Assembly: GCF_030063365.1 (NCBI RefSeq)
Contig: NZ_JASISY010000004.1
Span: 124,001-188,000, forward strand
DNA length: 64,000 nucleotides
Direction: 5' to 3'
Origin: Cryobacterium sp. PH29-G1
GTDB lineage: Bacteria > Actinomycetota > Actinomycetes > Actinomycetales > Microbacteriaceae
Shown: one piece after another, positions 16,401-29,436 of the stretch
How the letters are laid out: every line of letters begins with the position of its first letter
Numbering within the stretch: position 1 is the first letter of the stretch
Program-made: the position numbers and the translations under genes
The notes under the pieces: model-generated
Told to the model about the DNA's origin: nothing
The model's input: only the letters and a program-made list of their open reading frames with translations
The model's database searches: none

Positions 16401-18181
16401 ACCGGGGACGACCAGCGGGCCACGATCGCATCCGCTGCTCGCACCAGTGCCAGGTGCGAGAGCGCCTGCGGAAAGTTGCCCACCTGATGACCGTTGGCCA
16501 CGTCGTATTCCTCCGAGAGCAGCCCGACATCGTTCACGAATCCCATGAGCAGGTTGATGAGCGCATCGGCGTCATCGAGGCGACCAGACCGGGCATACTG
16601 CTCGACCAACCAGAACGAACAGGCCAGAAACGGATGCTCGCCCGGCGGCAGCCCGTCGACCTCGGCGTGCGTGCGGTAGCGCAACAGCAGTCCGTCGTGC
16701 ATGAGATCGTTCTCGATCGCGGCAACGGTGCCGAGCATGCGCGGATCGGTGGGGGCGCAGAAGCCGACCTGCGGCAGCACGAGGAGGGAGGCATCCACTT
16801 GGGTGCTGCCATAGAACTGCACGTAGCTGTTTCGATTCGCGTCGAAGCCCCGAGTCTCGATGTCGGCGCGCACCTCGTCGCGCAGGGCTTTCCACCGCTC
16901 GAGCGGACCGTCGAGGCCGCACTCCTCGATGCCGCGCACCGCCCGATCAAAGGCAGCCCAGACCATCACACGCGAGTGGGTGAACTCCCGCGCCTGGCCG
17001 CGCACCTCCCAGATGCCCTGGTCGGGGCGGCGCCAGTTCTCTTCGAGAAACTTCATGAGTGCACGTTGCAACGGCCAGGAGAACTCATCTTCGTGCACGC
17101 CGGCGGCGCGGGCGGCGTGCAGGGCCACCATGACCTCGCCGATCACATCGGACTGAAACTGGTCGACCGCTCCATTGCCCACCCGCACGGGGGAGGCGCC
17201 GTTGTACCCGGGCAGGGTGGTGACCTCGTGTTCGGGCAGGTAACGCTCGCCGGAGAGGCCGTACATGATCTGCACGTCCCCCGGGTCGCCGGCAATGGCG
17301 CGCAGCAGCCAGGCGCGCCAGTTGCCGGCCTCTCCCTCGTAGCCGTGGCTGAGGAGTACCTCCAGGGTGAGTGAGGCGTCGCGCAGCCAGACGTAGCGGT
17401 AGTCCCAGTTGCGGCTGCCGCCGAACTTCTCGGGCAGCGACGTCGTTGCGGCGGCCACAATGCCACCGGTCTGCTCGTGGGTCAGCGCTCGCAGCACGAG
17501 CAATGAGCGCACGACCTGGGCGCGGAGAGGCCCCTCGTGGCTGCAACTCGATGCCCAGTCCTGCCACCAGGCGCAGGTAGAAGCATAGGCGGCATCAATA
17601 TCGATGGCCGCGGGGATCTCTCGGTGCGAGGGGTACCAGGTCATTTGTGCATCAACGGTCTCGCCGGCAGCAACGTCGAAGTGCGAGACGTGTCGATGGT
17701 CGGAGGCGCGCAGGGCCGGGCCGCGCACCACGATGGCGTCTGGACCGGCGATCGCGATGAGGCCGCGCACGGGCTCGCCCTTCAGCTGTCGTACCCACGG
17801 CACGATCGAGGCATAGCCGAAGCGAAATCGCAGATCCTGGGTCATGTGCACCGTGCCACTGATTCCACGCACACGACGCACGAGGTCGGCTCGGCCATCG
17901 CCGTGCGGCATGAAATCGAGAACCTCCACCTGACCGGTGGTCGTGGTCCACACGGTAGACAGCACGAAGGTATCAGCGTGATAGCTGCGGGTCGCGATGG
18001 CCTCGTCGTCGGCCGGGGCGAGCAGCCACCGGCCGTGGTTCTCGTCGCCGAGCAGCGCGCCGAACATTGACGCGGAGTCGTAACGCGGCAAGCAGAGCCA
18101 GTCGATGCTGCCGTCTATGCCCACGAGGGCTGCCGTGTGGCAGTCGCTGATGAGCGCGTAATCCTCAATGGGGAGAGCCAT
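16331..18181 (-). CDS. Glycoside hydrolase family 15 protein (glucoamylase/trehalase-like)
   Basis: The 616-aa GH15 protein has an N-terminal beta-sandwich beginning IEDYALISDCHTAALVGIDG and a catalytic (alpha/alpha)6 barrel (about residues 225-590) with GGSRNWDYRYVWLRDASLT, the general-acid region GIWEVRG, and LLSEEYD with GNFPQALSHLALV holding the second carboxylate. Actinobacterial relatives of this length include trehalases as well as glucoamylases. A trehalose-synthesis gene lies 1.1 kb away, so trehalose turnover is a fair inference. There is no signal peptide. The last about 25 residues (PVVEPVETTV...) are low-complexity and lie in a repeat. Confidence 0.88.
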   Translation of the reverse strand: MALPIEDYALISDCHTAALVGIDGSIDWLCLPRYDSASMFGALLGDENHGRWLLAPADDEAIATRSYHADTFVLSTVWTTTTGQVEVLDFMPHGDGRADLVRRVRGISGTVHMTQDLRFRFGYASIVPWVRQLKGEPVRGLIAIAGPDAIVVRGPALRASDHRHVSHFDVAAGETVDAQMTWYPSHREIPAAIDIDAAYASTCAWWQDWASSCSHEGPLRAQVVRSLLVLRALTHEQTGGIVAAATTSLPEKFGGSRNWDYRYVWLRDASLTLEVLLSHGYEGEAGNWRAWLLRAIAGDPGDVQIMYGLSGERYLPEHEVTTLPGYNGASPVRVGNGAVDQFQSDVIGEVMVALHAARAAGVHEDEFSWPLQRALMKFLEENWRRPDQGIWEVRGQAREFTHSRVMVWAAFDRAVRGIEECGLDGPLERWKALRDEVRADIETRGFDANRNSYVQFYGSTQVDASLLVLPQVGFCAPTDPRMLGTVAAIENDLMHDGLLLRYRTHAEVDGLPPGEHPFLACSFWLVEQYARSGRLDDADALINLLMGFVNDVGLLSEEYDVANGHQVGNFPQALSHLALVRAADAIVARWSSPVEPVVEPVETTVPNLVSTSSTDG

Positions 18182-18252
18182 CAGACCATCCTGTCAGCGG
18201 CCGGGTGAGAATTGGCTCAGTATCGGCCGGCGGCCATGCACCATGCCGCTAG

Positions 18253-18272
18253 GAGACGAGACGAGACGAGAC
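18253..18272. repeat. Pentanucleotide tandem repeat (GAGAC)4
   Basis: Four GAGAC units lie just downstream of the next minus-strand gene; a related GACGAGACGGGCC string is repeated at about 18264 and 18285. Confidence 0.7.
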
Positions 18273-18278
18273 GGGCCG

Positions 18279-18782
18279 TCAGGCGACGAGACGGGCCGAA
18301 GCGAGCGTCGCCGACGCTTTTTCGATCCAGGCAGCGGATGCCGCATCCAGGTCGTCATCGTGTGCTCGCGCTGCTTCGATCAAAGCGGCCTCGATCGGAG
18401 CGGCCTCGATCAAAGCGGTACCTCTCGAAGCGGGATCAGCGGTCGTGCTCTCGATCGCGGCCGGCTCATTCCAAGTCGATATCGGCGCCGGAGTCCACGA
18501 CAGCGCGGTCGGCTCGCCACTGGTCTCACCGCGCAGAGCGGCCTGCTCGGTGGTGATCGCATCGGTCAGTTCGAGAGCGATTTCGCGGGCCTTCAGCCCG
18601 TGAAAGATAACCTCGGTGTCGTCGGTACTGCGGGCCACCAAAGTCCACGCGCCGTGCTCGCCGACCAGCGTTTGAAGCTTGTCATGTAGCAGCTCGAAGA
18701 TCTGCTCGTCACGCAACACCGGAGCGGGGGCGACGGTCAGTGCTGCGCTCGCGGCCAAACGTCGGCGTCGACGACCAAACAT
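18279..18782 (-). CDS. Conserved-looking protein of unknown function, Ala/Glu-rich
   Basis: The 167-aa frame is supported by a good ribosome site (GAAAGGGG before ATG 18782) and coding-like base use. The N-terminus is basic (MFGRRRRRLAAS); a compact region DEQIFELLHDKLQTLVGEHGAWTLVARSTDDTEVIFHGLKAREIALEL looks folded and is read at about residues 24-75; the C-terminal third is Ala/Glu-rich. Within it a 15-bp DNA unit (18377-18419) repeats three times and encodes ALIEAAPIEAALIEAA. I do not recognise the family. It lies between the GH15 and OtsAB genes. Confidence 0.65.
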   Translation of the reverse strand: MFGRRRRRLAASAALTVAPAPVLRDEQIFELLHDKLQTLVGEHGAWTLVARSTDDTEVIFHGLKAREIALELTDAITTEQAALRGETSGEPTALSWTPAPISTWNEPAAIESTTADPASRGTALIEAAPIEAALIEAARAHDDDLDAASAAWIEKASATLASARLVA

Positions 18783-18901
18783 GACAAACCCCTTTCAGGT
18801 GCGAAGCGTGCAGCCGGAACCAGCCACTCAGCCTATTTTCGGTGACAAACTACCGACTCGCCGCCGGACACGCCGCCGGACCCACCGATTGGGTACCGAA
18901 A

Positions 18902-19090
18902 TCAGCTCTCAATTTCACGTTTGTTCGCGTCTTCAATGACGGTGCCGATGGCGACGGCGGCGCTCAGCGCCCAGCCGATCCACAACATCACCAGTCGCCA
19001 GTCACGGGGACCGTGCCGTGTGGCCTGCACGGTGTTCCATCCGCCGGCGACGACGCCGATCATTGCACTGCTGAATACGAACTTTCGCAT
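18902..19090 (-). CDS. Small membrane protein of unknown function
   Basis: The 62-aa protein begins MRKFVFSSAMIGVVAGGWN and has two hydrophobic segments (residues 3-20 and about 35-52, VMLWIGWALSAAVAIGTVI). A strong ribosome site (CCGGAGG, 6 nt before the ATG) argues that it is real. It is divergent from otsAB across 220 nt. No family recognised. Confidence 0.6.
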   Translation of the reverse strand: MRKFVFSSAMIGVVAGGWNTVQATRHGPRDWRLVMLWIGWALSAAVAIGTVIEDANKREIES

Positions 19091-19310
19091 GTAAACCTCC
19101 GGCGTTATGTTTCCCGCACTAAGTTACCCGGTATCGGCGTGAGCGTGGTCGAGATCGCATGGGCACCACCCGGACGGGCCCCGAACGGCCAGGGCCGCAC
19201 TGGTAACCTTGATCGGCAAGATAGGTGTGCACCTCGGGTGCGCCCGGAACGGATGATCCATTACCTCTTCAGCCGAATCCACACGGTCCCAGACTGACCC
19301 CGCCCTGCTT

Positions 19311-21521
<2,211 letters not shown>

Positions 21522-21593
21522 GCTGTCCCTCTGAGCACGCACCTCCGCCCGAGCTGAACCACAGGTGGCCTGCGAGGTTCTAGACTCGGACAC

Positions 21594-23288
21594 ATGTCTG
21601 AGATCGATGTGAAGCCCCGTAGCCGCGACGTCACCGACGGGATCGAGGCCACCACGTCTCGTGGAATGCTCCGTGCTGTCGGCATGGGCGACGCCGATTG
21701 GGACAAGCCCCAGATCGGAATTGCGAGCTCGTGGAACGAGATCACGCCGTGCAACCTATCCCTGGATCGCCTGGCCCAGGCCGCCAAGGAGGGCGTGCAC
21801 TCCGGTGGCGGCTACCCGCTGCAGTTCGGAACCATCTCCGTCTCCGACGGAATCTCGATGGGCCACGAGGGCATGCACTTTTCCCTGGTCTCCCGTGAAG
21901 TGATCGCCGACTCGGTTGAGGTCGTTATGCAGGCCGAACGCCTCGACGGCTCCGTGCTGCTGGCCGGCTGCGACAAATCGCTGCCCGGCATGCTCATGGC
22001 CGCCGCTCGCCTCGACCTCGCGAGTGTCTTCCTCTACGCCGGATCGATTGCGCCGGGCTGGGTCAAGCTCAGCGACGGTACCGAAAAAGACATCACCATC
22101 ATCGACTCCTTTGAAGCCGTCGGCGCCGTCAAGGCCGGCCGCATGAGCGAAGCGGATGCCAAGCGCATCGAATGCGCATTCGCTCCGGGCGAAGGCGCCT
22201 GCGGTGGCATGTACACCGCCAACACCATGGCCAGTGTCGCGGAAGCCCTCGGAATGAGCTTGCCCGGTTCGGCGAGCCCGGCATCCGCCGACCGTCGCCG
22301 CGACTACTTCGCGCACCGCTCCGGCGAGGCCGTCGTCAACATGCTTCGCCTCGGCATCACCGCGCGCGACATTCTCACCCGCAAGGCGTTCGAGAATGCC
22401 ATCGCCGTGGCCATGGCCTTCGGCGGTTCGACCAACGTCGTGCTGCACCTGCTCGCCATCGCCCGCGAGGCGGAGGTTGAGCTCGACCTCGACGACTTCA
22501 ACCGCATCGGCGACAAGGTGCCGCACATCGGCGACCTGAAGCCGTTCGGCAAGTACGTCATGAACGATGTCGACCGTCAGGGCGGTGTTCCCGCGGTGAT
22601 GCGGGCGCTGCTCGAAGCCGGCCTCATCCACGGCGACGCGCTCACCGTCACCGGCAAGACCGTGGCCGAGAACCTGGCCGAGATCGACCCGCCCGCGCTC
22701 GACGGCGAGGTGCTGCGCACCCTCGACAACCCCATTCACAAGAGCGGTGGTATCACCATCCTCAAGGGAACATTCGCGCCCGAAGGTGCCGTGGTGAAGA
22801 CCGCCGGATTCGATGCCGCCGTGTTCGAAGGCCCGGCTCGGGTGTTCGAGCGTGAACGCGCCGCAATGGACGCGCTGACCGAGGGAAAGATCTACAAGGG
22901 TGACGTTGTCATCATCCGTTATGAAGGCCCCAAGGGTGGGCCGGGCATGCGCGAGATGCTCTCGATCACTGCCGCCATCAAGGGCGCAGGCCTCGGCTCC
23001 GATGTACTACTATTAACGGACGGTCGATTCTCAGGCGGCACAACCGGACTGTGTATCGGCCACATAGCACCCGAAGCGGTGGACGCAGGTCCAATTGCCT
23101 TCGTGCGCGATGGGGATCTGATACGGGTCGATATCGCAGCTCGCACGCTTGACCTACTGGTCGCACCTGCGCAGCTGGCCGCCCGCCGAGATGGCTGGGC
23201 GCCTCTTCCCCCGCGCTATACCCGTGGCGTACTCGCGAAGTACTCGAAGCTCGTGCATTCCGCGGCTGAAGGCGCCATCACCGGCTAG
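21594..23288 (+). CDS. ilvD: Dihydroxy-acid dehydratase
   Basis: The 564-aa enzyme dehydrates 2,3-dihydroxy-isovalerate and its methylvalerate analogue in valine and isoleucine synthesis. Fe-S ligands appear in [12 protein letters not shown] and [14 protein letters not shown], and the C-terminal [21 protein letters not shown] is canonical. It heads the ilvD-ilvB-ilvN-ilvC series. Codons 470-527 (bases 23001-23174) switch to many A/T-ending codons, including a TTA and several CTA, unlike the rest of the gene, although the protein sequence there stays normal. Confidence 0.95.
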   Translation: MSEIDVKPRSRDVTDGIEATTSRGMLRAVGMGDADWDKPQIGIASSWNEITPCNLSLDRLAQAAKEGVHSGGGYPLQFGTISVSDGISMGHEGMHFSLVSREVIADSVEVVMQAERLDGSVLLAGCDKSLPGMLMAAARLDLASVFLYAGSIAPGWVKLSDGTEKDITIIDSFEAVGAVKAGRMSEADAKRIECAFAPGEGACGGMYTANTMASVAEALGMSLPGSASPASADRRRDYFAHRSGEAVVNMLRLGITARDILTRKAFENAIAVAMAFGGSTNVVLHLLAIAREAEVELDLDDFNRIGDKVPHIGDLKPFGKYVMNDVDRQGGVPAVMRALLEAGLIHGDALTVTGKTVAENLAEIDPPALDGEVLRTLDNPIHKSGGITILKGTFAPEGAVVKTAGFDAAVFEGPARVFERERAAMDALTEGKIYKGDVVIIRYEGPKGGPGMREMLSITAAIKGAGLGSDVLLLTDGRFSGGTTGLCIGHIAPEAVDAGPIAFVRDGDLIRVDIAARTLDLLVAPAQLAARRDGWAPLPPRYTRGVLAKYSKLVHSAAEGAITG

Positions 23289-23356
23289 CTTTTGTGCCCG
23301 GCGGGCACACTGTTACATGTCGAAACGACCGATTTCGAAGTAGGGATTTAACGACC

Positions 23357-25150
23357 ATGACCACGGAAACCACGCCCGTGCCCTCGGCCCCCGCGTCTGC
23401 GGAACCGGAGATGCTCACCGGTTCGGGTGCGATCATTCGCACGCTCGAGCTGCTCGGCGTCACCGATGTCTTCGGCATTCCCGGCGGTGCCGTCATTCCG
23501 CTCTACGACGAGCTCATGACGCAGAACAAGATCCGCCACATTCTGGTGCGTCACGAACAGGGTGCCGGCCACGCCGCCGAGGGCTATGCCTCGGCTACCG
23601 GTCGCGTCGGCGTGGCGATTGCCACGAGCGGGCCCGGAGCCACCAACCTCGTCACGGCGATAGCGGATGCCTACATGGACTCCGTTCCGCTGCTCGCGAT
23701 CACCGGCCAGGTGTTCTCAACCTCGATGGGAACGGACGCCTTCCAGGAGGCCGACATCATCGGCATCACCATGCCGATCACCAAGCATTCCTTCCTCGCC
23801 CGCCGCGCCGAAGAAATTCCGGCCGCGATCGCCTCGGCCTATCACATCGCCTCGACCGGGCGCCCCGGTCCGGTGCTCGTGGACATCACCAAGGACGCGC
23901 AGCAGAACCTGGCGCCGTTCATCTGGCCACCCCAGCTCGACCTGCCCGGATACCGCCCGATCGTCAAGGCCCACGGCAAGCAGGTGCAGGCGGCAGCCCA
24001 GCTACTGCTGAACGCGAAGAAGCCCGTGCTCTACGTCGGTGGTGGTGTCATTCGTGCCCACGCCTCGCCCGAGTTGCTCGCACTGGCGGAAGCGACCGGC
24101 GCGCCGGTGGTCACCACGCTCATGGCCCGCGGAGCTTTTCCCGACTCGCACCCGCAGCACCTCGGCATGCCGGGCATGCACGGCACGGTTCCGGCCGTGC
24201 TCGCGCTGCAGGAGAGCGACCTCATCATTTCGTTCGGAGCACGCTTCGACGACCGGGTAACCGGAAAGATCAGCGAATTCGCACCGAACGCGAAGATCGT
24301 GCACGTTGACGTCGACCCGGCGGAGATCTCCAAGATCCGTGTGGCCGACGTACCCATCGTCGGTGATGCCAAGGACGTCATTGCCGACCTGACTTTGGCC
24401 TGGGCTGACGCAGCCCAGGGCGCCGCGCCGGACACCACCGAATGGTGGACGTACCTGCACGGTCTGAAGGCGGAGTTCCCGCTCGGTTTCACCGAGCCCA
24501 CCGATGGCTTGCTGGCCCCGCAGTACGTGATCCAGCGCATCGGCGAGCTCACCGGCCCCGAGGCGGTGTACGCGGCCGGTGTCGGCCAGCACCAGATGTG
24601 GGCGGCGCAGTACATCAAGTACGAGCGCCCCAACTCCTGGCTCAACTCCGGCGGCGCCGGCACCATGGGCTACTCCGTGCCGGCCGCCATGGGCGCCAAG
24701 GTCGCCGAACCCGACCGCGTGGTCTGGTCGATCGACGGCGACGGCTGCTTCCAGATGACCAATCAGGAACTCGCCACCTGCACGATCAACAAGATCCCGA
24801 TCAAGGTCGCGATCATCAACAATTCCTCGCTCGGCATGGTGCGGCAGTGGCAGTCGCTGTTCTACGACGGACGCCACTCCTTCACCGACCTCAACACCGG
24901 TCACGGCACCGCCATGGTGCCCGACTTCGTCAAAATGGCGGATGCCTATGGCGCGCTCGGTATTCGGGTCACGAGCAAGGACCAGGTTGATGACGCCATC
25001 AAACTGGCCCTCGCCACCAACGACCGCCCGGTCGTTATCGACTTCATCGTGAGCCCTGGCGCCATGGTGTGGCCGATGGTGCCGCAGGGTGTCAGCAACA
25101 GTTTCGTTCAGTACGCCAAAGACCACGCACCGACCTGGGGAGAAGAGTAA
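23357..25150 (+). CDS. ilvB: Acetolactate synthase, large catalytic subunit
   Basis: The 597-aa ThDP enzyme condenses pyruvate with pyruvate or 2-oxobutyrate. It shows [20 protein letters not shown], the catalytic Glu region [32 protein letters not shown], and the ThDP motif [17 protein letters not shown] ending in [15 protein letters not shown] 23357 is chosen over an in-frame GTG at 23294 because the family starts near here. It is 68 nt after ilvD and 2 nt before ilvN, so the subunits are co-expressed. Confidence 0.96.
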   Translation: MTTETTPVPSAPASAEPEMLTGSGAIIRTLELLGVTDVFGIPGGAVIPLYDELMTQNKIRHILVRHEQGAGHAAEGYASATGRVGVAIATSGPGATNLVTAIADAYMDSVPLLAITGQVFSTSMGTDAFQEADIIGITMPITKHSFLARRAEEIPAAIASAYHIASTGRPGPVLVDITKDAQQNLAPFIWPPQLDLPGYRPIVKAHGKQVQAAAQLLLNAKKPVLYVGGGVIRAHASPELLALAEATGAPVVTTLMARGAFPDSHPQHLGMPGMHGTVPAVLALQESDLIISFGARFDDRVTGKISEFAPNAKIVHVDVDPAEISKIRVADVPIVGDAKDVIADLTLAWADAAQGAAPDTTEWWTYLHGLKAEFPLGFTEPTDGLLAPQYVIQRIGELTGPEAVYAAGVGQHQMWAAQYIKYERPNSWLNSGGAGTMGYSVPAAMGAKVAEPDRVVWSIDGDGCFQMTNQELATCTINKIPIKVAIINNSSLGMVRQWQSLFYDGRHSFTDLNTGHGTAMVPDFVKMADAYGALGIRVTSKDQVDDAIKLALATNDRPVVIDFIVSPGAMVWPMVPQGVSNSFVQYAKDHAPTWGEE

Positions 25151-25152
25151 CC

Positions 25153-25662
25153 GTGACGAGCCACGTTCTGAGTCTGCTGGTTGAAGACAAGCCCGGCCTG
25201 CTCACGCGCGTCGCCGGCCTGTTCGCGCGTCGCGGCTTCAATATTGAAAGTCTCGCCGTCGGGCACAGCGAGATCCCCGGCCTGTCCCGCATCACGATTC
25301 TCGTCGACGTCGAAGACGTGCCGCTCGAGCAGGTGACCAAGCAGCTGAACAAGCTGATCAACGTCATCAAGATTGTGGAGTTGGACGGCGCGCAGTCGGT
25401 GCAGCGCGATCACCTGTTGATCAAGGTCAAGGTCGACAACTCGACCCGCTCCCAGGTGCTCGAAGCGGTCAATCTGTTTCGCGCCCGCGTCGTCGATGTC
25501 TCCACGGATGCCGTCGTCATCGAGGTCACCGGGGGAGCGGGCAAGACCCAGGCGCTGCTGCGGGTGCTCGAGCCGTTCGGTATTCGCGAGCTCGCCCAGT
25601 CCGGTCTGCTCGCCATCGGCCGCGGATCCAAGTCCATCACCGAACGAGTCTTCAAAAACTAA
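25153..25662 (+). CDS. ilvN: Acetolactate synthase, small regulatory subunit
   Basis: The 169-aa protein starts at GTG two bases after the ilvB stop. The N-terminal ACT domain (SHVLSLLVEDKPGLLTRVAGLFARRGFNIESLAVG; residues 3-38) binds valine for feedback inhibition; the C-terminal half (RDHLLIKVKVDNSTRSQVLEAVNLFRARVVDVS, about residues 82-115) matches the ALS_ss_C domain. It stabilises and regulates IlvB. No oddities. Confidence 0.95.
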   Translation: MTSHVLSLLVEDKPGLLTRVAGLFARRGFNIESLAVGHSEIPGLSRITILVDVEDVPLEQVTKQLNKLINVIKIVELDGAQSVQRDHLLIKVKVDNSTRSQVLEAVNLFRARVVDVSTDAVVIEVTGGAGKTQALLRVLEPFGIRELAQSGLLAIGRGSKSITERVFKN

Positions 25663-26733
<1,071 letters not shown>

Positions 26734-26753
26734 CGACACCCGCTTAACCGGGT

Positions 26754-26785
26754 AGAAGGGGCCCTCGATTTCGGGGGTCCCTTCT
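26754..26785 (+). terminator. Hairpin after ilvC
   Basis: Arms 26754-26768 and 26771-26785 form 15 consecutive pairs (two G-U) around a TT loop, 20 nt after the ilvC stop. No T-run follows. Confidence 0.75.
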
Positions 26786-26847
26786 GCTGTCGATGACGCC
26801 CTGTGTTGATAACACCGCAGTAACGCCACCGGGTGTGCACTCTTCCC

Positions 26848-27765
26848 ATGAGGGCAGCGGGCCGAATTATCGTGCTGGCGGCAGCCTGCGCTGCCCTGCT
26901 CCCCGCGTGTGCCGGTCCTGGCCAGAGCGACGCCCGCATCGATGCCGGGAGCGGTTCTGGCGTGACCGCTGCTCCGGACAACGGCGACACCGCCGCTGAC
27001 CTCGTAACCGCTGACCCCGGTCGCGCCGACCCGGGCATCGCCGACCCGGGCACCGCAGGCCCCCGACCGCCCGGTCCGGCGGCACCCGACGACCCTGGTG
27101 CCGAGGGGACCACCGTTTTGTGGCTTCCCATCGGACCGGTGAGCCCGAGCGATCCGCCCCCGAACTTCTGGTACTCCCTGCTGCAGAACCGGGACTGCGA
27201 GTTGCTCGCCGCCAACGATACGAGCGCTGACCCGCTCTGGAGCGCGGCCAGCGCACTGTGCACGGCGGTCGTGACCGACAATGCGCAGGACTGGACCCGC
27301 GGGACCACGCAGCTCACCGCCGTACCGGCCCCGGCCGCCACCGACTGTCTGGGGCGAGCCGTGTACACGACGCTCACCGCCATCGCCGAAGCCCACCGCC
27401 GCAATCCGGCAGAACGCCTGGACCCGGTCGCGCCCGGCGCCGGCACGGCCTGCCCACTCGGCCTCGACGGGGTGTCCAGCAGCGGGATCAACAGCCCCGA
27501 TCCAGACCCGCACACCTCGGTCTGCGGCGGTGCGGAACTGCTGTTGGCCGGCCGATTCCTGGTCGTTGACCGCGTCGAGGTCGGCGGCAGGAGCGTCGAT
27601 GTGCGGCGGGCCGGCGAAAACAGTTTCTTCTTCATCACCCCGGCGTCCAGCTCCGGTGTGCAGGAGATCACCGCCTGGGGCCCGGACGGTCGGCTGCCGG
27701 GCACGGCCACGATCACGGTCGACGGCGACCCGGCGACCTGCTCCGCGACCGGATCAGGGCAGTGA
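26848..27765 (+). CDS. Probable secreted lipoprotein of unknown function
   Basis: The 305-aa protein starts MRAAGRIIVLAAACAALLPA and has a lipobox LPAC near residue 21, so it should be exported and lipid-anchored. A Pro/Asp-rich spacer follows with short repeats (ADPGRADPGIADPGTAGP). The globular part has six or more Cys residues (NRDCELLAA, SALCTAVV, ATDCLGRAV, ACPLGL, SVCGGAEL, ATCSATG), suggesting disulphides. The C-terminus (VEVGGRSVDVRRAGENSFFF, EITAWGPDGRLPGTATITVDG) looks beta-rich. Family not recognised. It overlaps the next gene by 4 bp. Confidence 0.7.
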   Translation: MRAAGRIIVLAAACAALLPACAGPGQSDARIDAGSGSGVTAAPDNGDTAADLVTADPGRADPGIADPGTAGPRPPGPAAPDDPGAEGTTVLWLPIGPVSPSDPPPNFWYSLLQNRDCELLAANDTSADPLWSAASALCTAVVTDNAQDWTRGTTQLTAVPAPAATDCLGRAVYTTLTAIAEAHRRNPAERLDPVAPGAGTACPLGLDGVSSSGINSPDPDPHTSVCGGAELLLAGRFLVVDRVEVGGRSVDVRRAGENSFFFITPASSSGVQEITAWGPDGRLPGTATITVDGDPATCSATGSGQ

Positions 27766-28703
27766 GACGCCCTCATCGCCGACGCGCGCGTGCTGCCGAC
27801 GCGCGTGCTGCCGACGCGCGCGACCCCGACGAGCCCGATCAGGCGGTAGCCGGGGAGGCCACGCCGTGGGTGAAAGCGGTCACGGTCATCTCCGCCATCG
27901 GACCCCCCGTGACGGTCGTCACCGCCCTCCTGCTCTACTTCGGCTGGGCGCGCACCGACAGCCAGGCACGGGCGATGGGGCTCGACGTGAGCCTGTTCGG
28001 CTACAGCCCGCAGGACTACATCCTGCGCAGCATCAATTCCCTGTTCCTGCCGCTCATCGTTCTGCTCGGGCTGGGCGTCGCGGTCACCGGCATCCGGCGA
28101 GCCCTGGGCCGACGCGCGGATGGCGAGCGCGGTCGAGAAACGGTGCGCCGGGGCGCGGGCGTCGTGGCCGTGGCCGCCGCCGTGGTCGCGGTCGGGCTAC
28201 TCATCCTCGTGCTGACCCGCCCGCTAGACAGCCACGTGTACGTTCCCTATGCCCTGGCCGCCCTGGTCTGGCTCGTCGCGGATGCCACCCGCCTTCGCCG
28301 GCGGGCCGCTGCCCGCGCCGCCCTCACCCGGGAACAGCGCGCCGTGGAGACCACGCTGGTTCTGTGCATCGTCACGTTGCTGCTGTTCTGGGGCACCGCC
28401 GATTTCGCGCAGACCGTCGGGCGCTCGCTCGCGGCCCGGTACGAGCAGTCCGTCGGTACGCTGCCGCGCGCCGAACTCGTCAGCCCGCACCGCCTGGCCA
28501 TCAATTCCCCCGGCGTCACCGAGCGGTCCGTGGGCACAGCGGATGCCCCGCTCTACCGCTATTCCGGGCTGCGGCTGCTGGTGCTCAGCAACGGCCGGTT
28601 CTTCTTTCTGCACGACGGGTGGACCCTGGCGCGCGGCCGGATCGTGATCGTGCCGGATGACGGCGCCGTGCACTTCGAATTCGGAAACGGACCGGCGCCG
28701 TAG
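27762..28703 (+). CDS. Polytopic membrane protein of unknown function
   Basis: The 313-aa protein starts at GTG in a 4-bp overlap with the lipoprotein gene. The N-terminus is basic and repetitive (RARAADARAADARD, from a 15-bp DNA repeat), then five hydrophobic helices (near VISAIGPPVTVVTALLLYFG, LFLPLIVLLGLGVAVTG, VVAVAAAVVAVGLLILVL, YALAALVWLVA, TLVLCIVTLLLFWGTADF). The C-terminal 110 residues are soluble-looking (LLVLSNGRFFFLHDGWTLA). Family not recognised. Coupling to the lipoprotein suggests a joint function at the cell surface. Confidence 0.7.
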   Translation: MRRPHRRRARAADARAADARDPDEPDQAVAGEATPWVKAVTVISAIGPPVTVVTALLLYFGWARTDSQARAMGLDVSLFGYSPQDYILRSINSLFLPLIVLLGLGVAVTGIRRALGRRADGERGRETVRRGAGVVAVAAAVVAVGLLILVLTRPLDSHVYVPYALAALVWLVADATRLRRRAAARAALTREQRAVETTLVLCIVTLLLFWGTADFAQTVGRSLAARYEQSVGTLPRAELVSPHRLAINSPGVTERSVGTADAPLYRYSGLRLLVLSNGRFFFLHDGWTLARGRIVIVPDDGAVHFEFGNGPAP

Positions 28704-28730
28704 TCCGGCCCGGTGTGGAAGGCTGGGCGG

Positions 28731-29384
28731 ATGGCATCAGGGAACAGAGTCCGGCGCGCCTGCGCGACAGCCGCCATGGTCGGGGTGGTGTTGTACGTGC
28801 TCATCGACGTGGTGTTGCAGTTTCTGCCGCCGCATTACAGCCCGATCAGCGACGCCGAGAGCAACCTCGCCGTCGGTCCGTATGGCTGGATCATGAACAT
28901 CAACTTTTTGGGCCGCGCGGCATTCTGCGTCGCCGTCGTCATCGCGATTCTCCTCACCGCGCGGGTGCTGGTGCCCGAGCGTCGGGATCCGATGCTCGGC
29001 CTGGGGCTCGTGCTGTTGCTCGTGGGGGGAGCCAGCTCGGCTGTGCTCGCCTTTTTTCCCACCGATGTCAGTACCTCCCACGAAAGCACGTTGCAGACGT
29101 CAACCCAGGTCGGCGCTGTGCATCTCGCCGTCGCGTCCTTCGGCTTCGTCACGGCTCTCGTCGCGATCGTGCTGCTGACACTCTGGCTGCGTGTGAACCG
29201 GGTCTTGCCGCACGTACTGCCGTGGGCGACCGCGTTCGCCGCACTCACCCTCACCGGCCTGCTTCTCGTCGTCGCGGCGAGCCAATGGCTGCCCGGGGTC
29301 GTCGGTCTCGCTGAACGCATTGCGCTGGTCGGAATTCTGGGCTGGACCTTTTCGGTGAGCGCCGGCACGGTAACGCCTCGGTAA
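28731..29384 (+). CDS. DUF998-family membrane protein
   Basis: The 217-aa protein starts at ATG 28731 (GGAAGG 7 nt upstream). It has about six TM segments and the DUF998 pattern: an N-terminal ATAAMVGVVLYVLIDVVLQF, YSPISDAESNLAVGPYGWIM, GASSAVLAFFPTDVSTSHES and a C-terminal ERIALVGILGWTF. Function of the family is unknown. It follows the previous gene by 27 nt and precedes the subtilase gene by 52 nt. Confidence 0.75.
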   Translation: MASGNRVRRACATAAMVGVVLYVLIDVVLQFLPPHYSPISDAESNLAVGPYGWIMNINFLGRAAFCVAVVIAILLTARVLVPERRDPMLGLGLVLLLVGGASSAVLAFFPTDVSTSHESTLQTSTQVGAVHLAVASFGFVTALVAIVLLTLWLRVNRVLPHVLPWATAFAALTLTGLLLVVAASQWLPGVVGLAERIALVGILGWTFSVSAGTVTPR

Positions 29385-29436
29385 CGCGGCGCGTGGCATT
29401 CTCGCCTCAAGAATTTTTTTCTGAGAGGAGAAGCGC

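Noticed and set aside
23289-23356. Leader-peptide attenuator before ilvB
   Set aside because: The gap is only 68 nt with no Leu/Val/Ile-rich leader frame or terminator pair.
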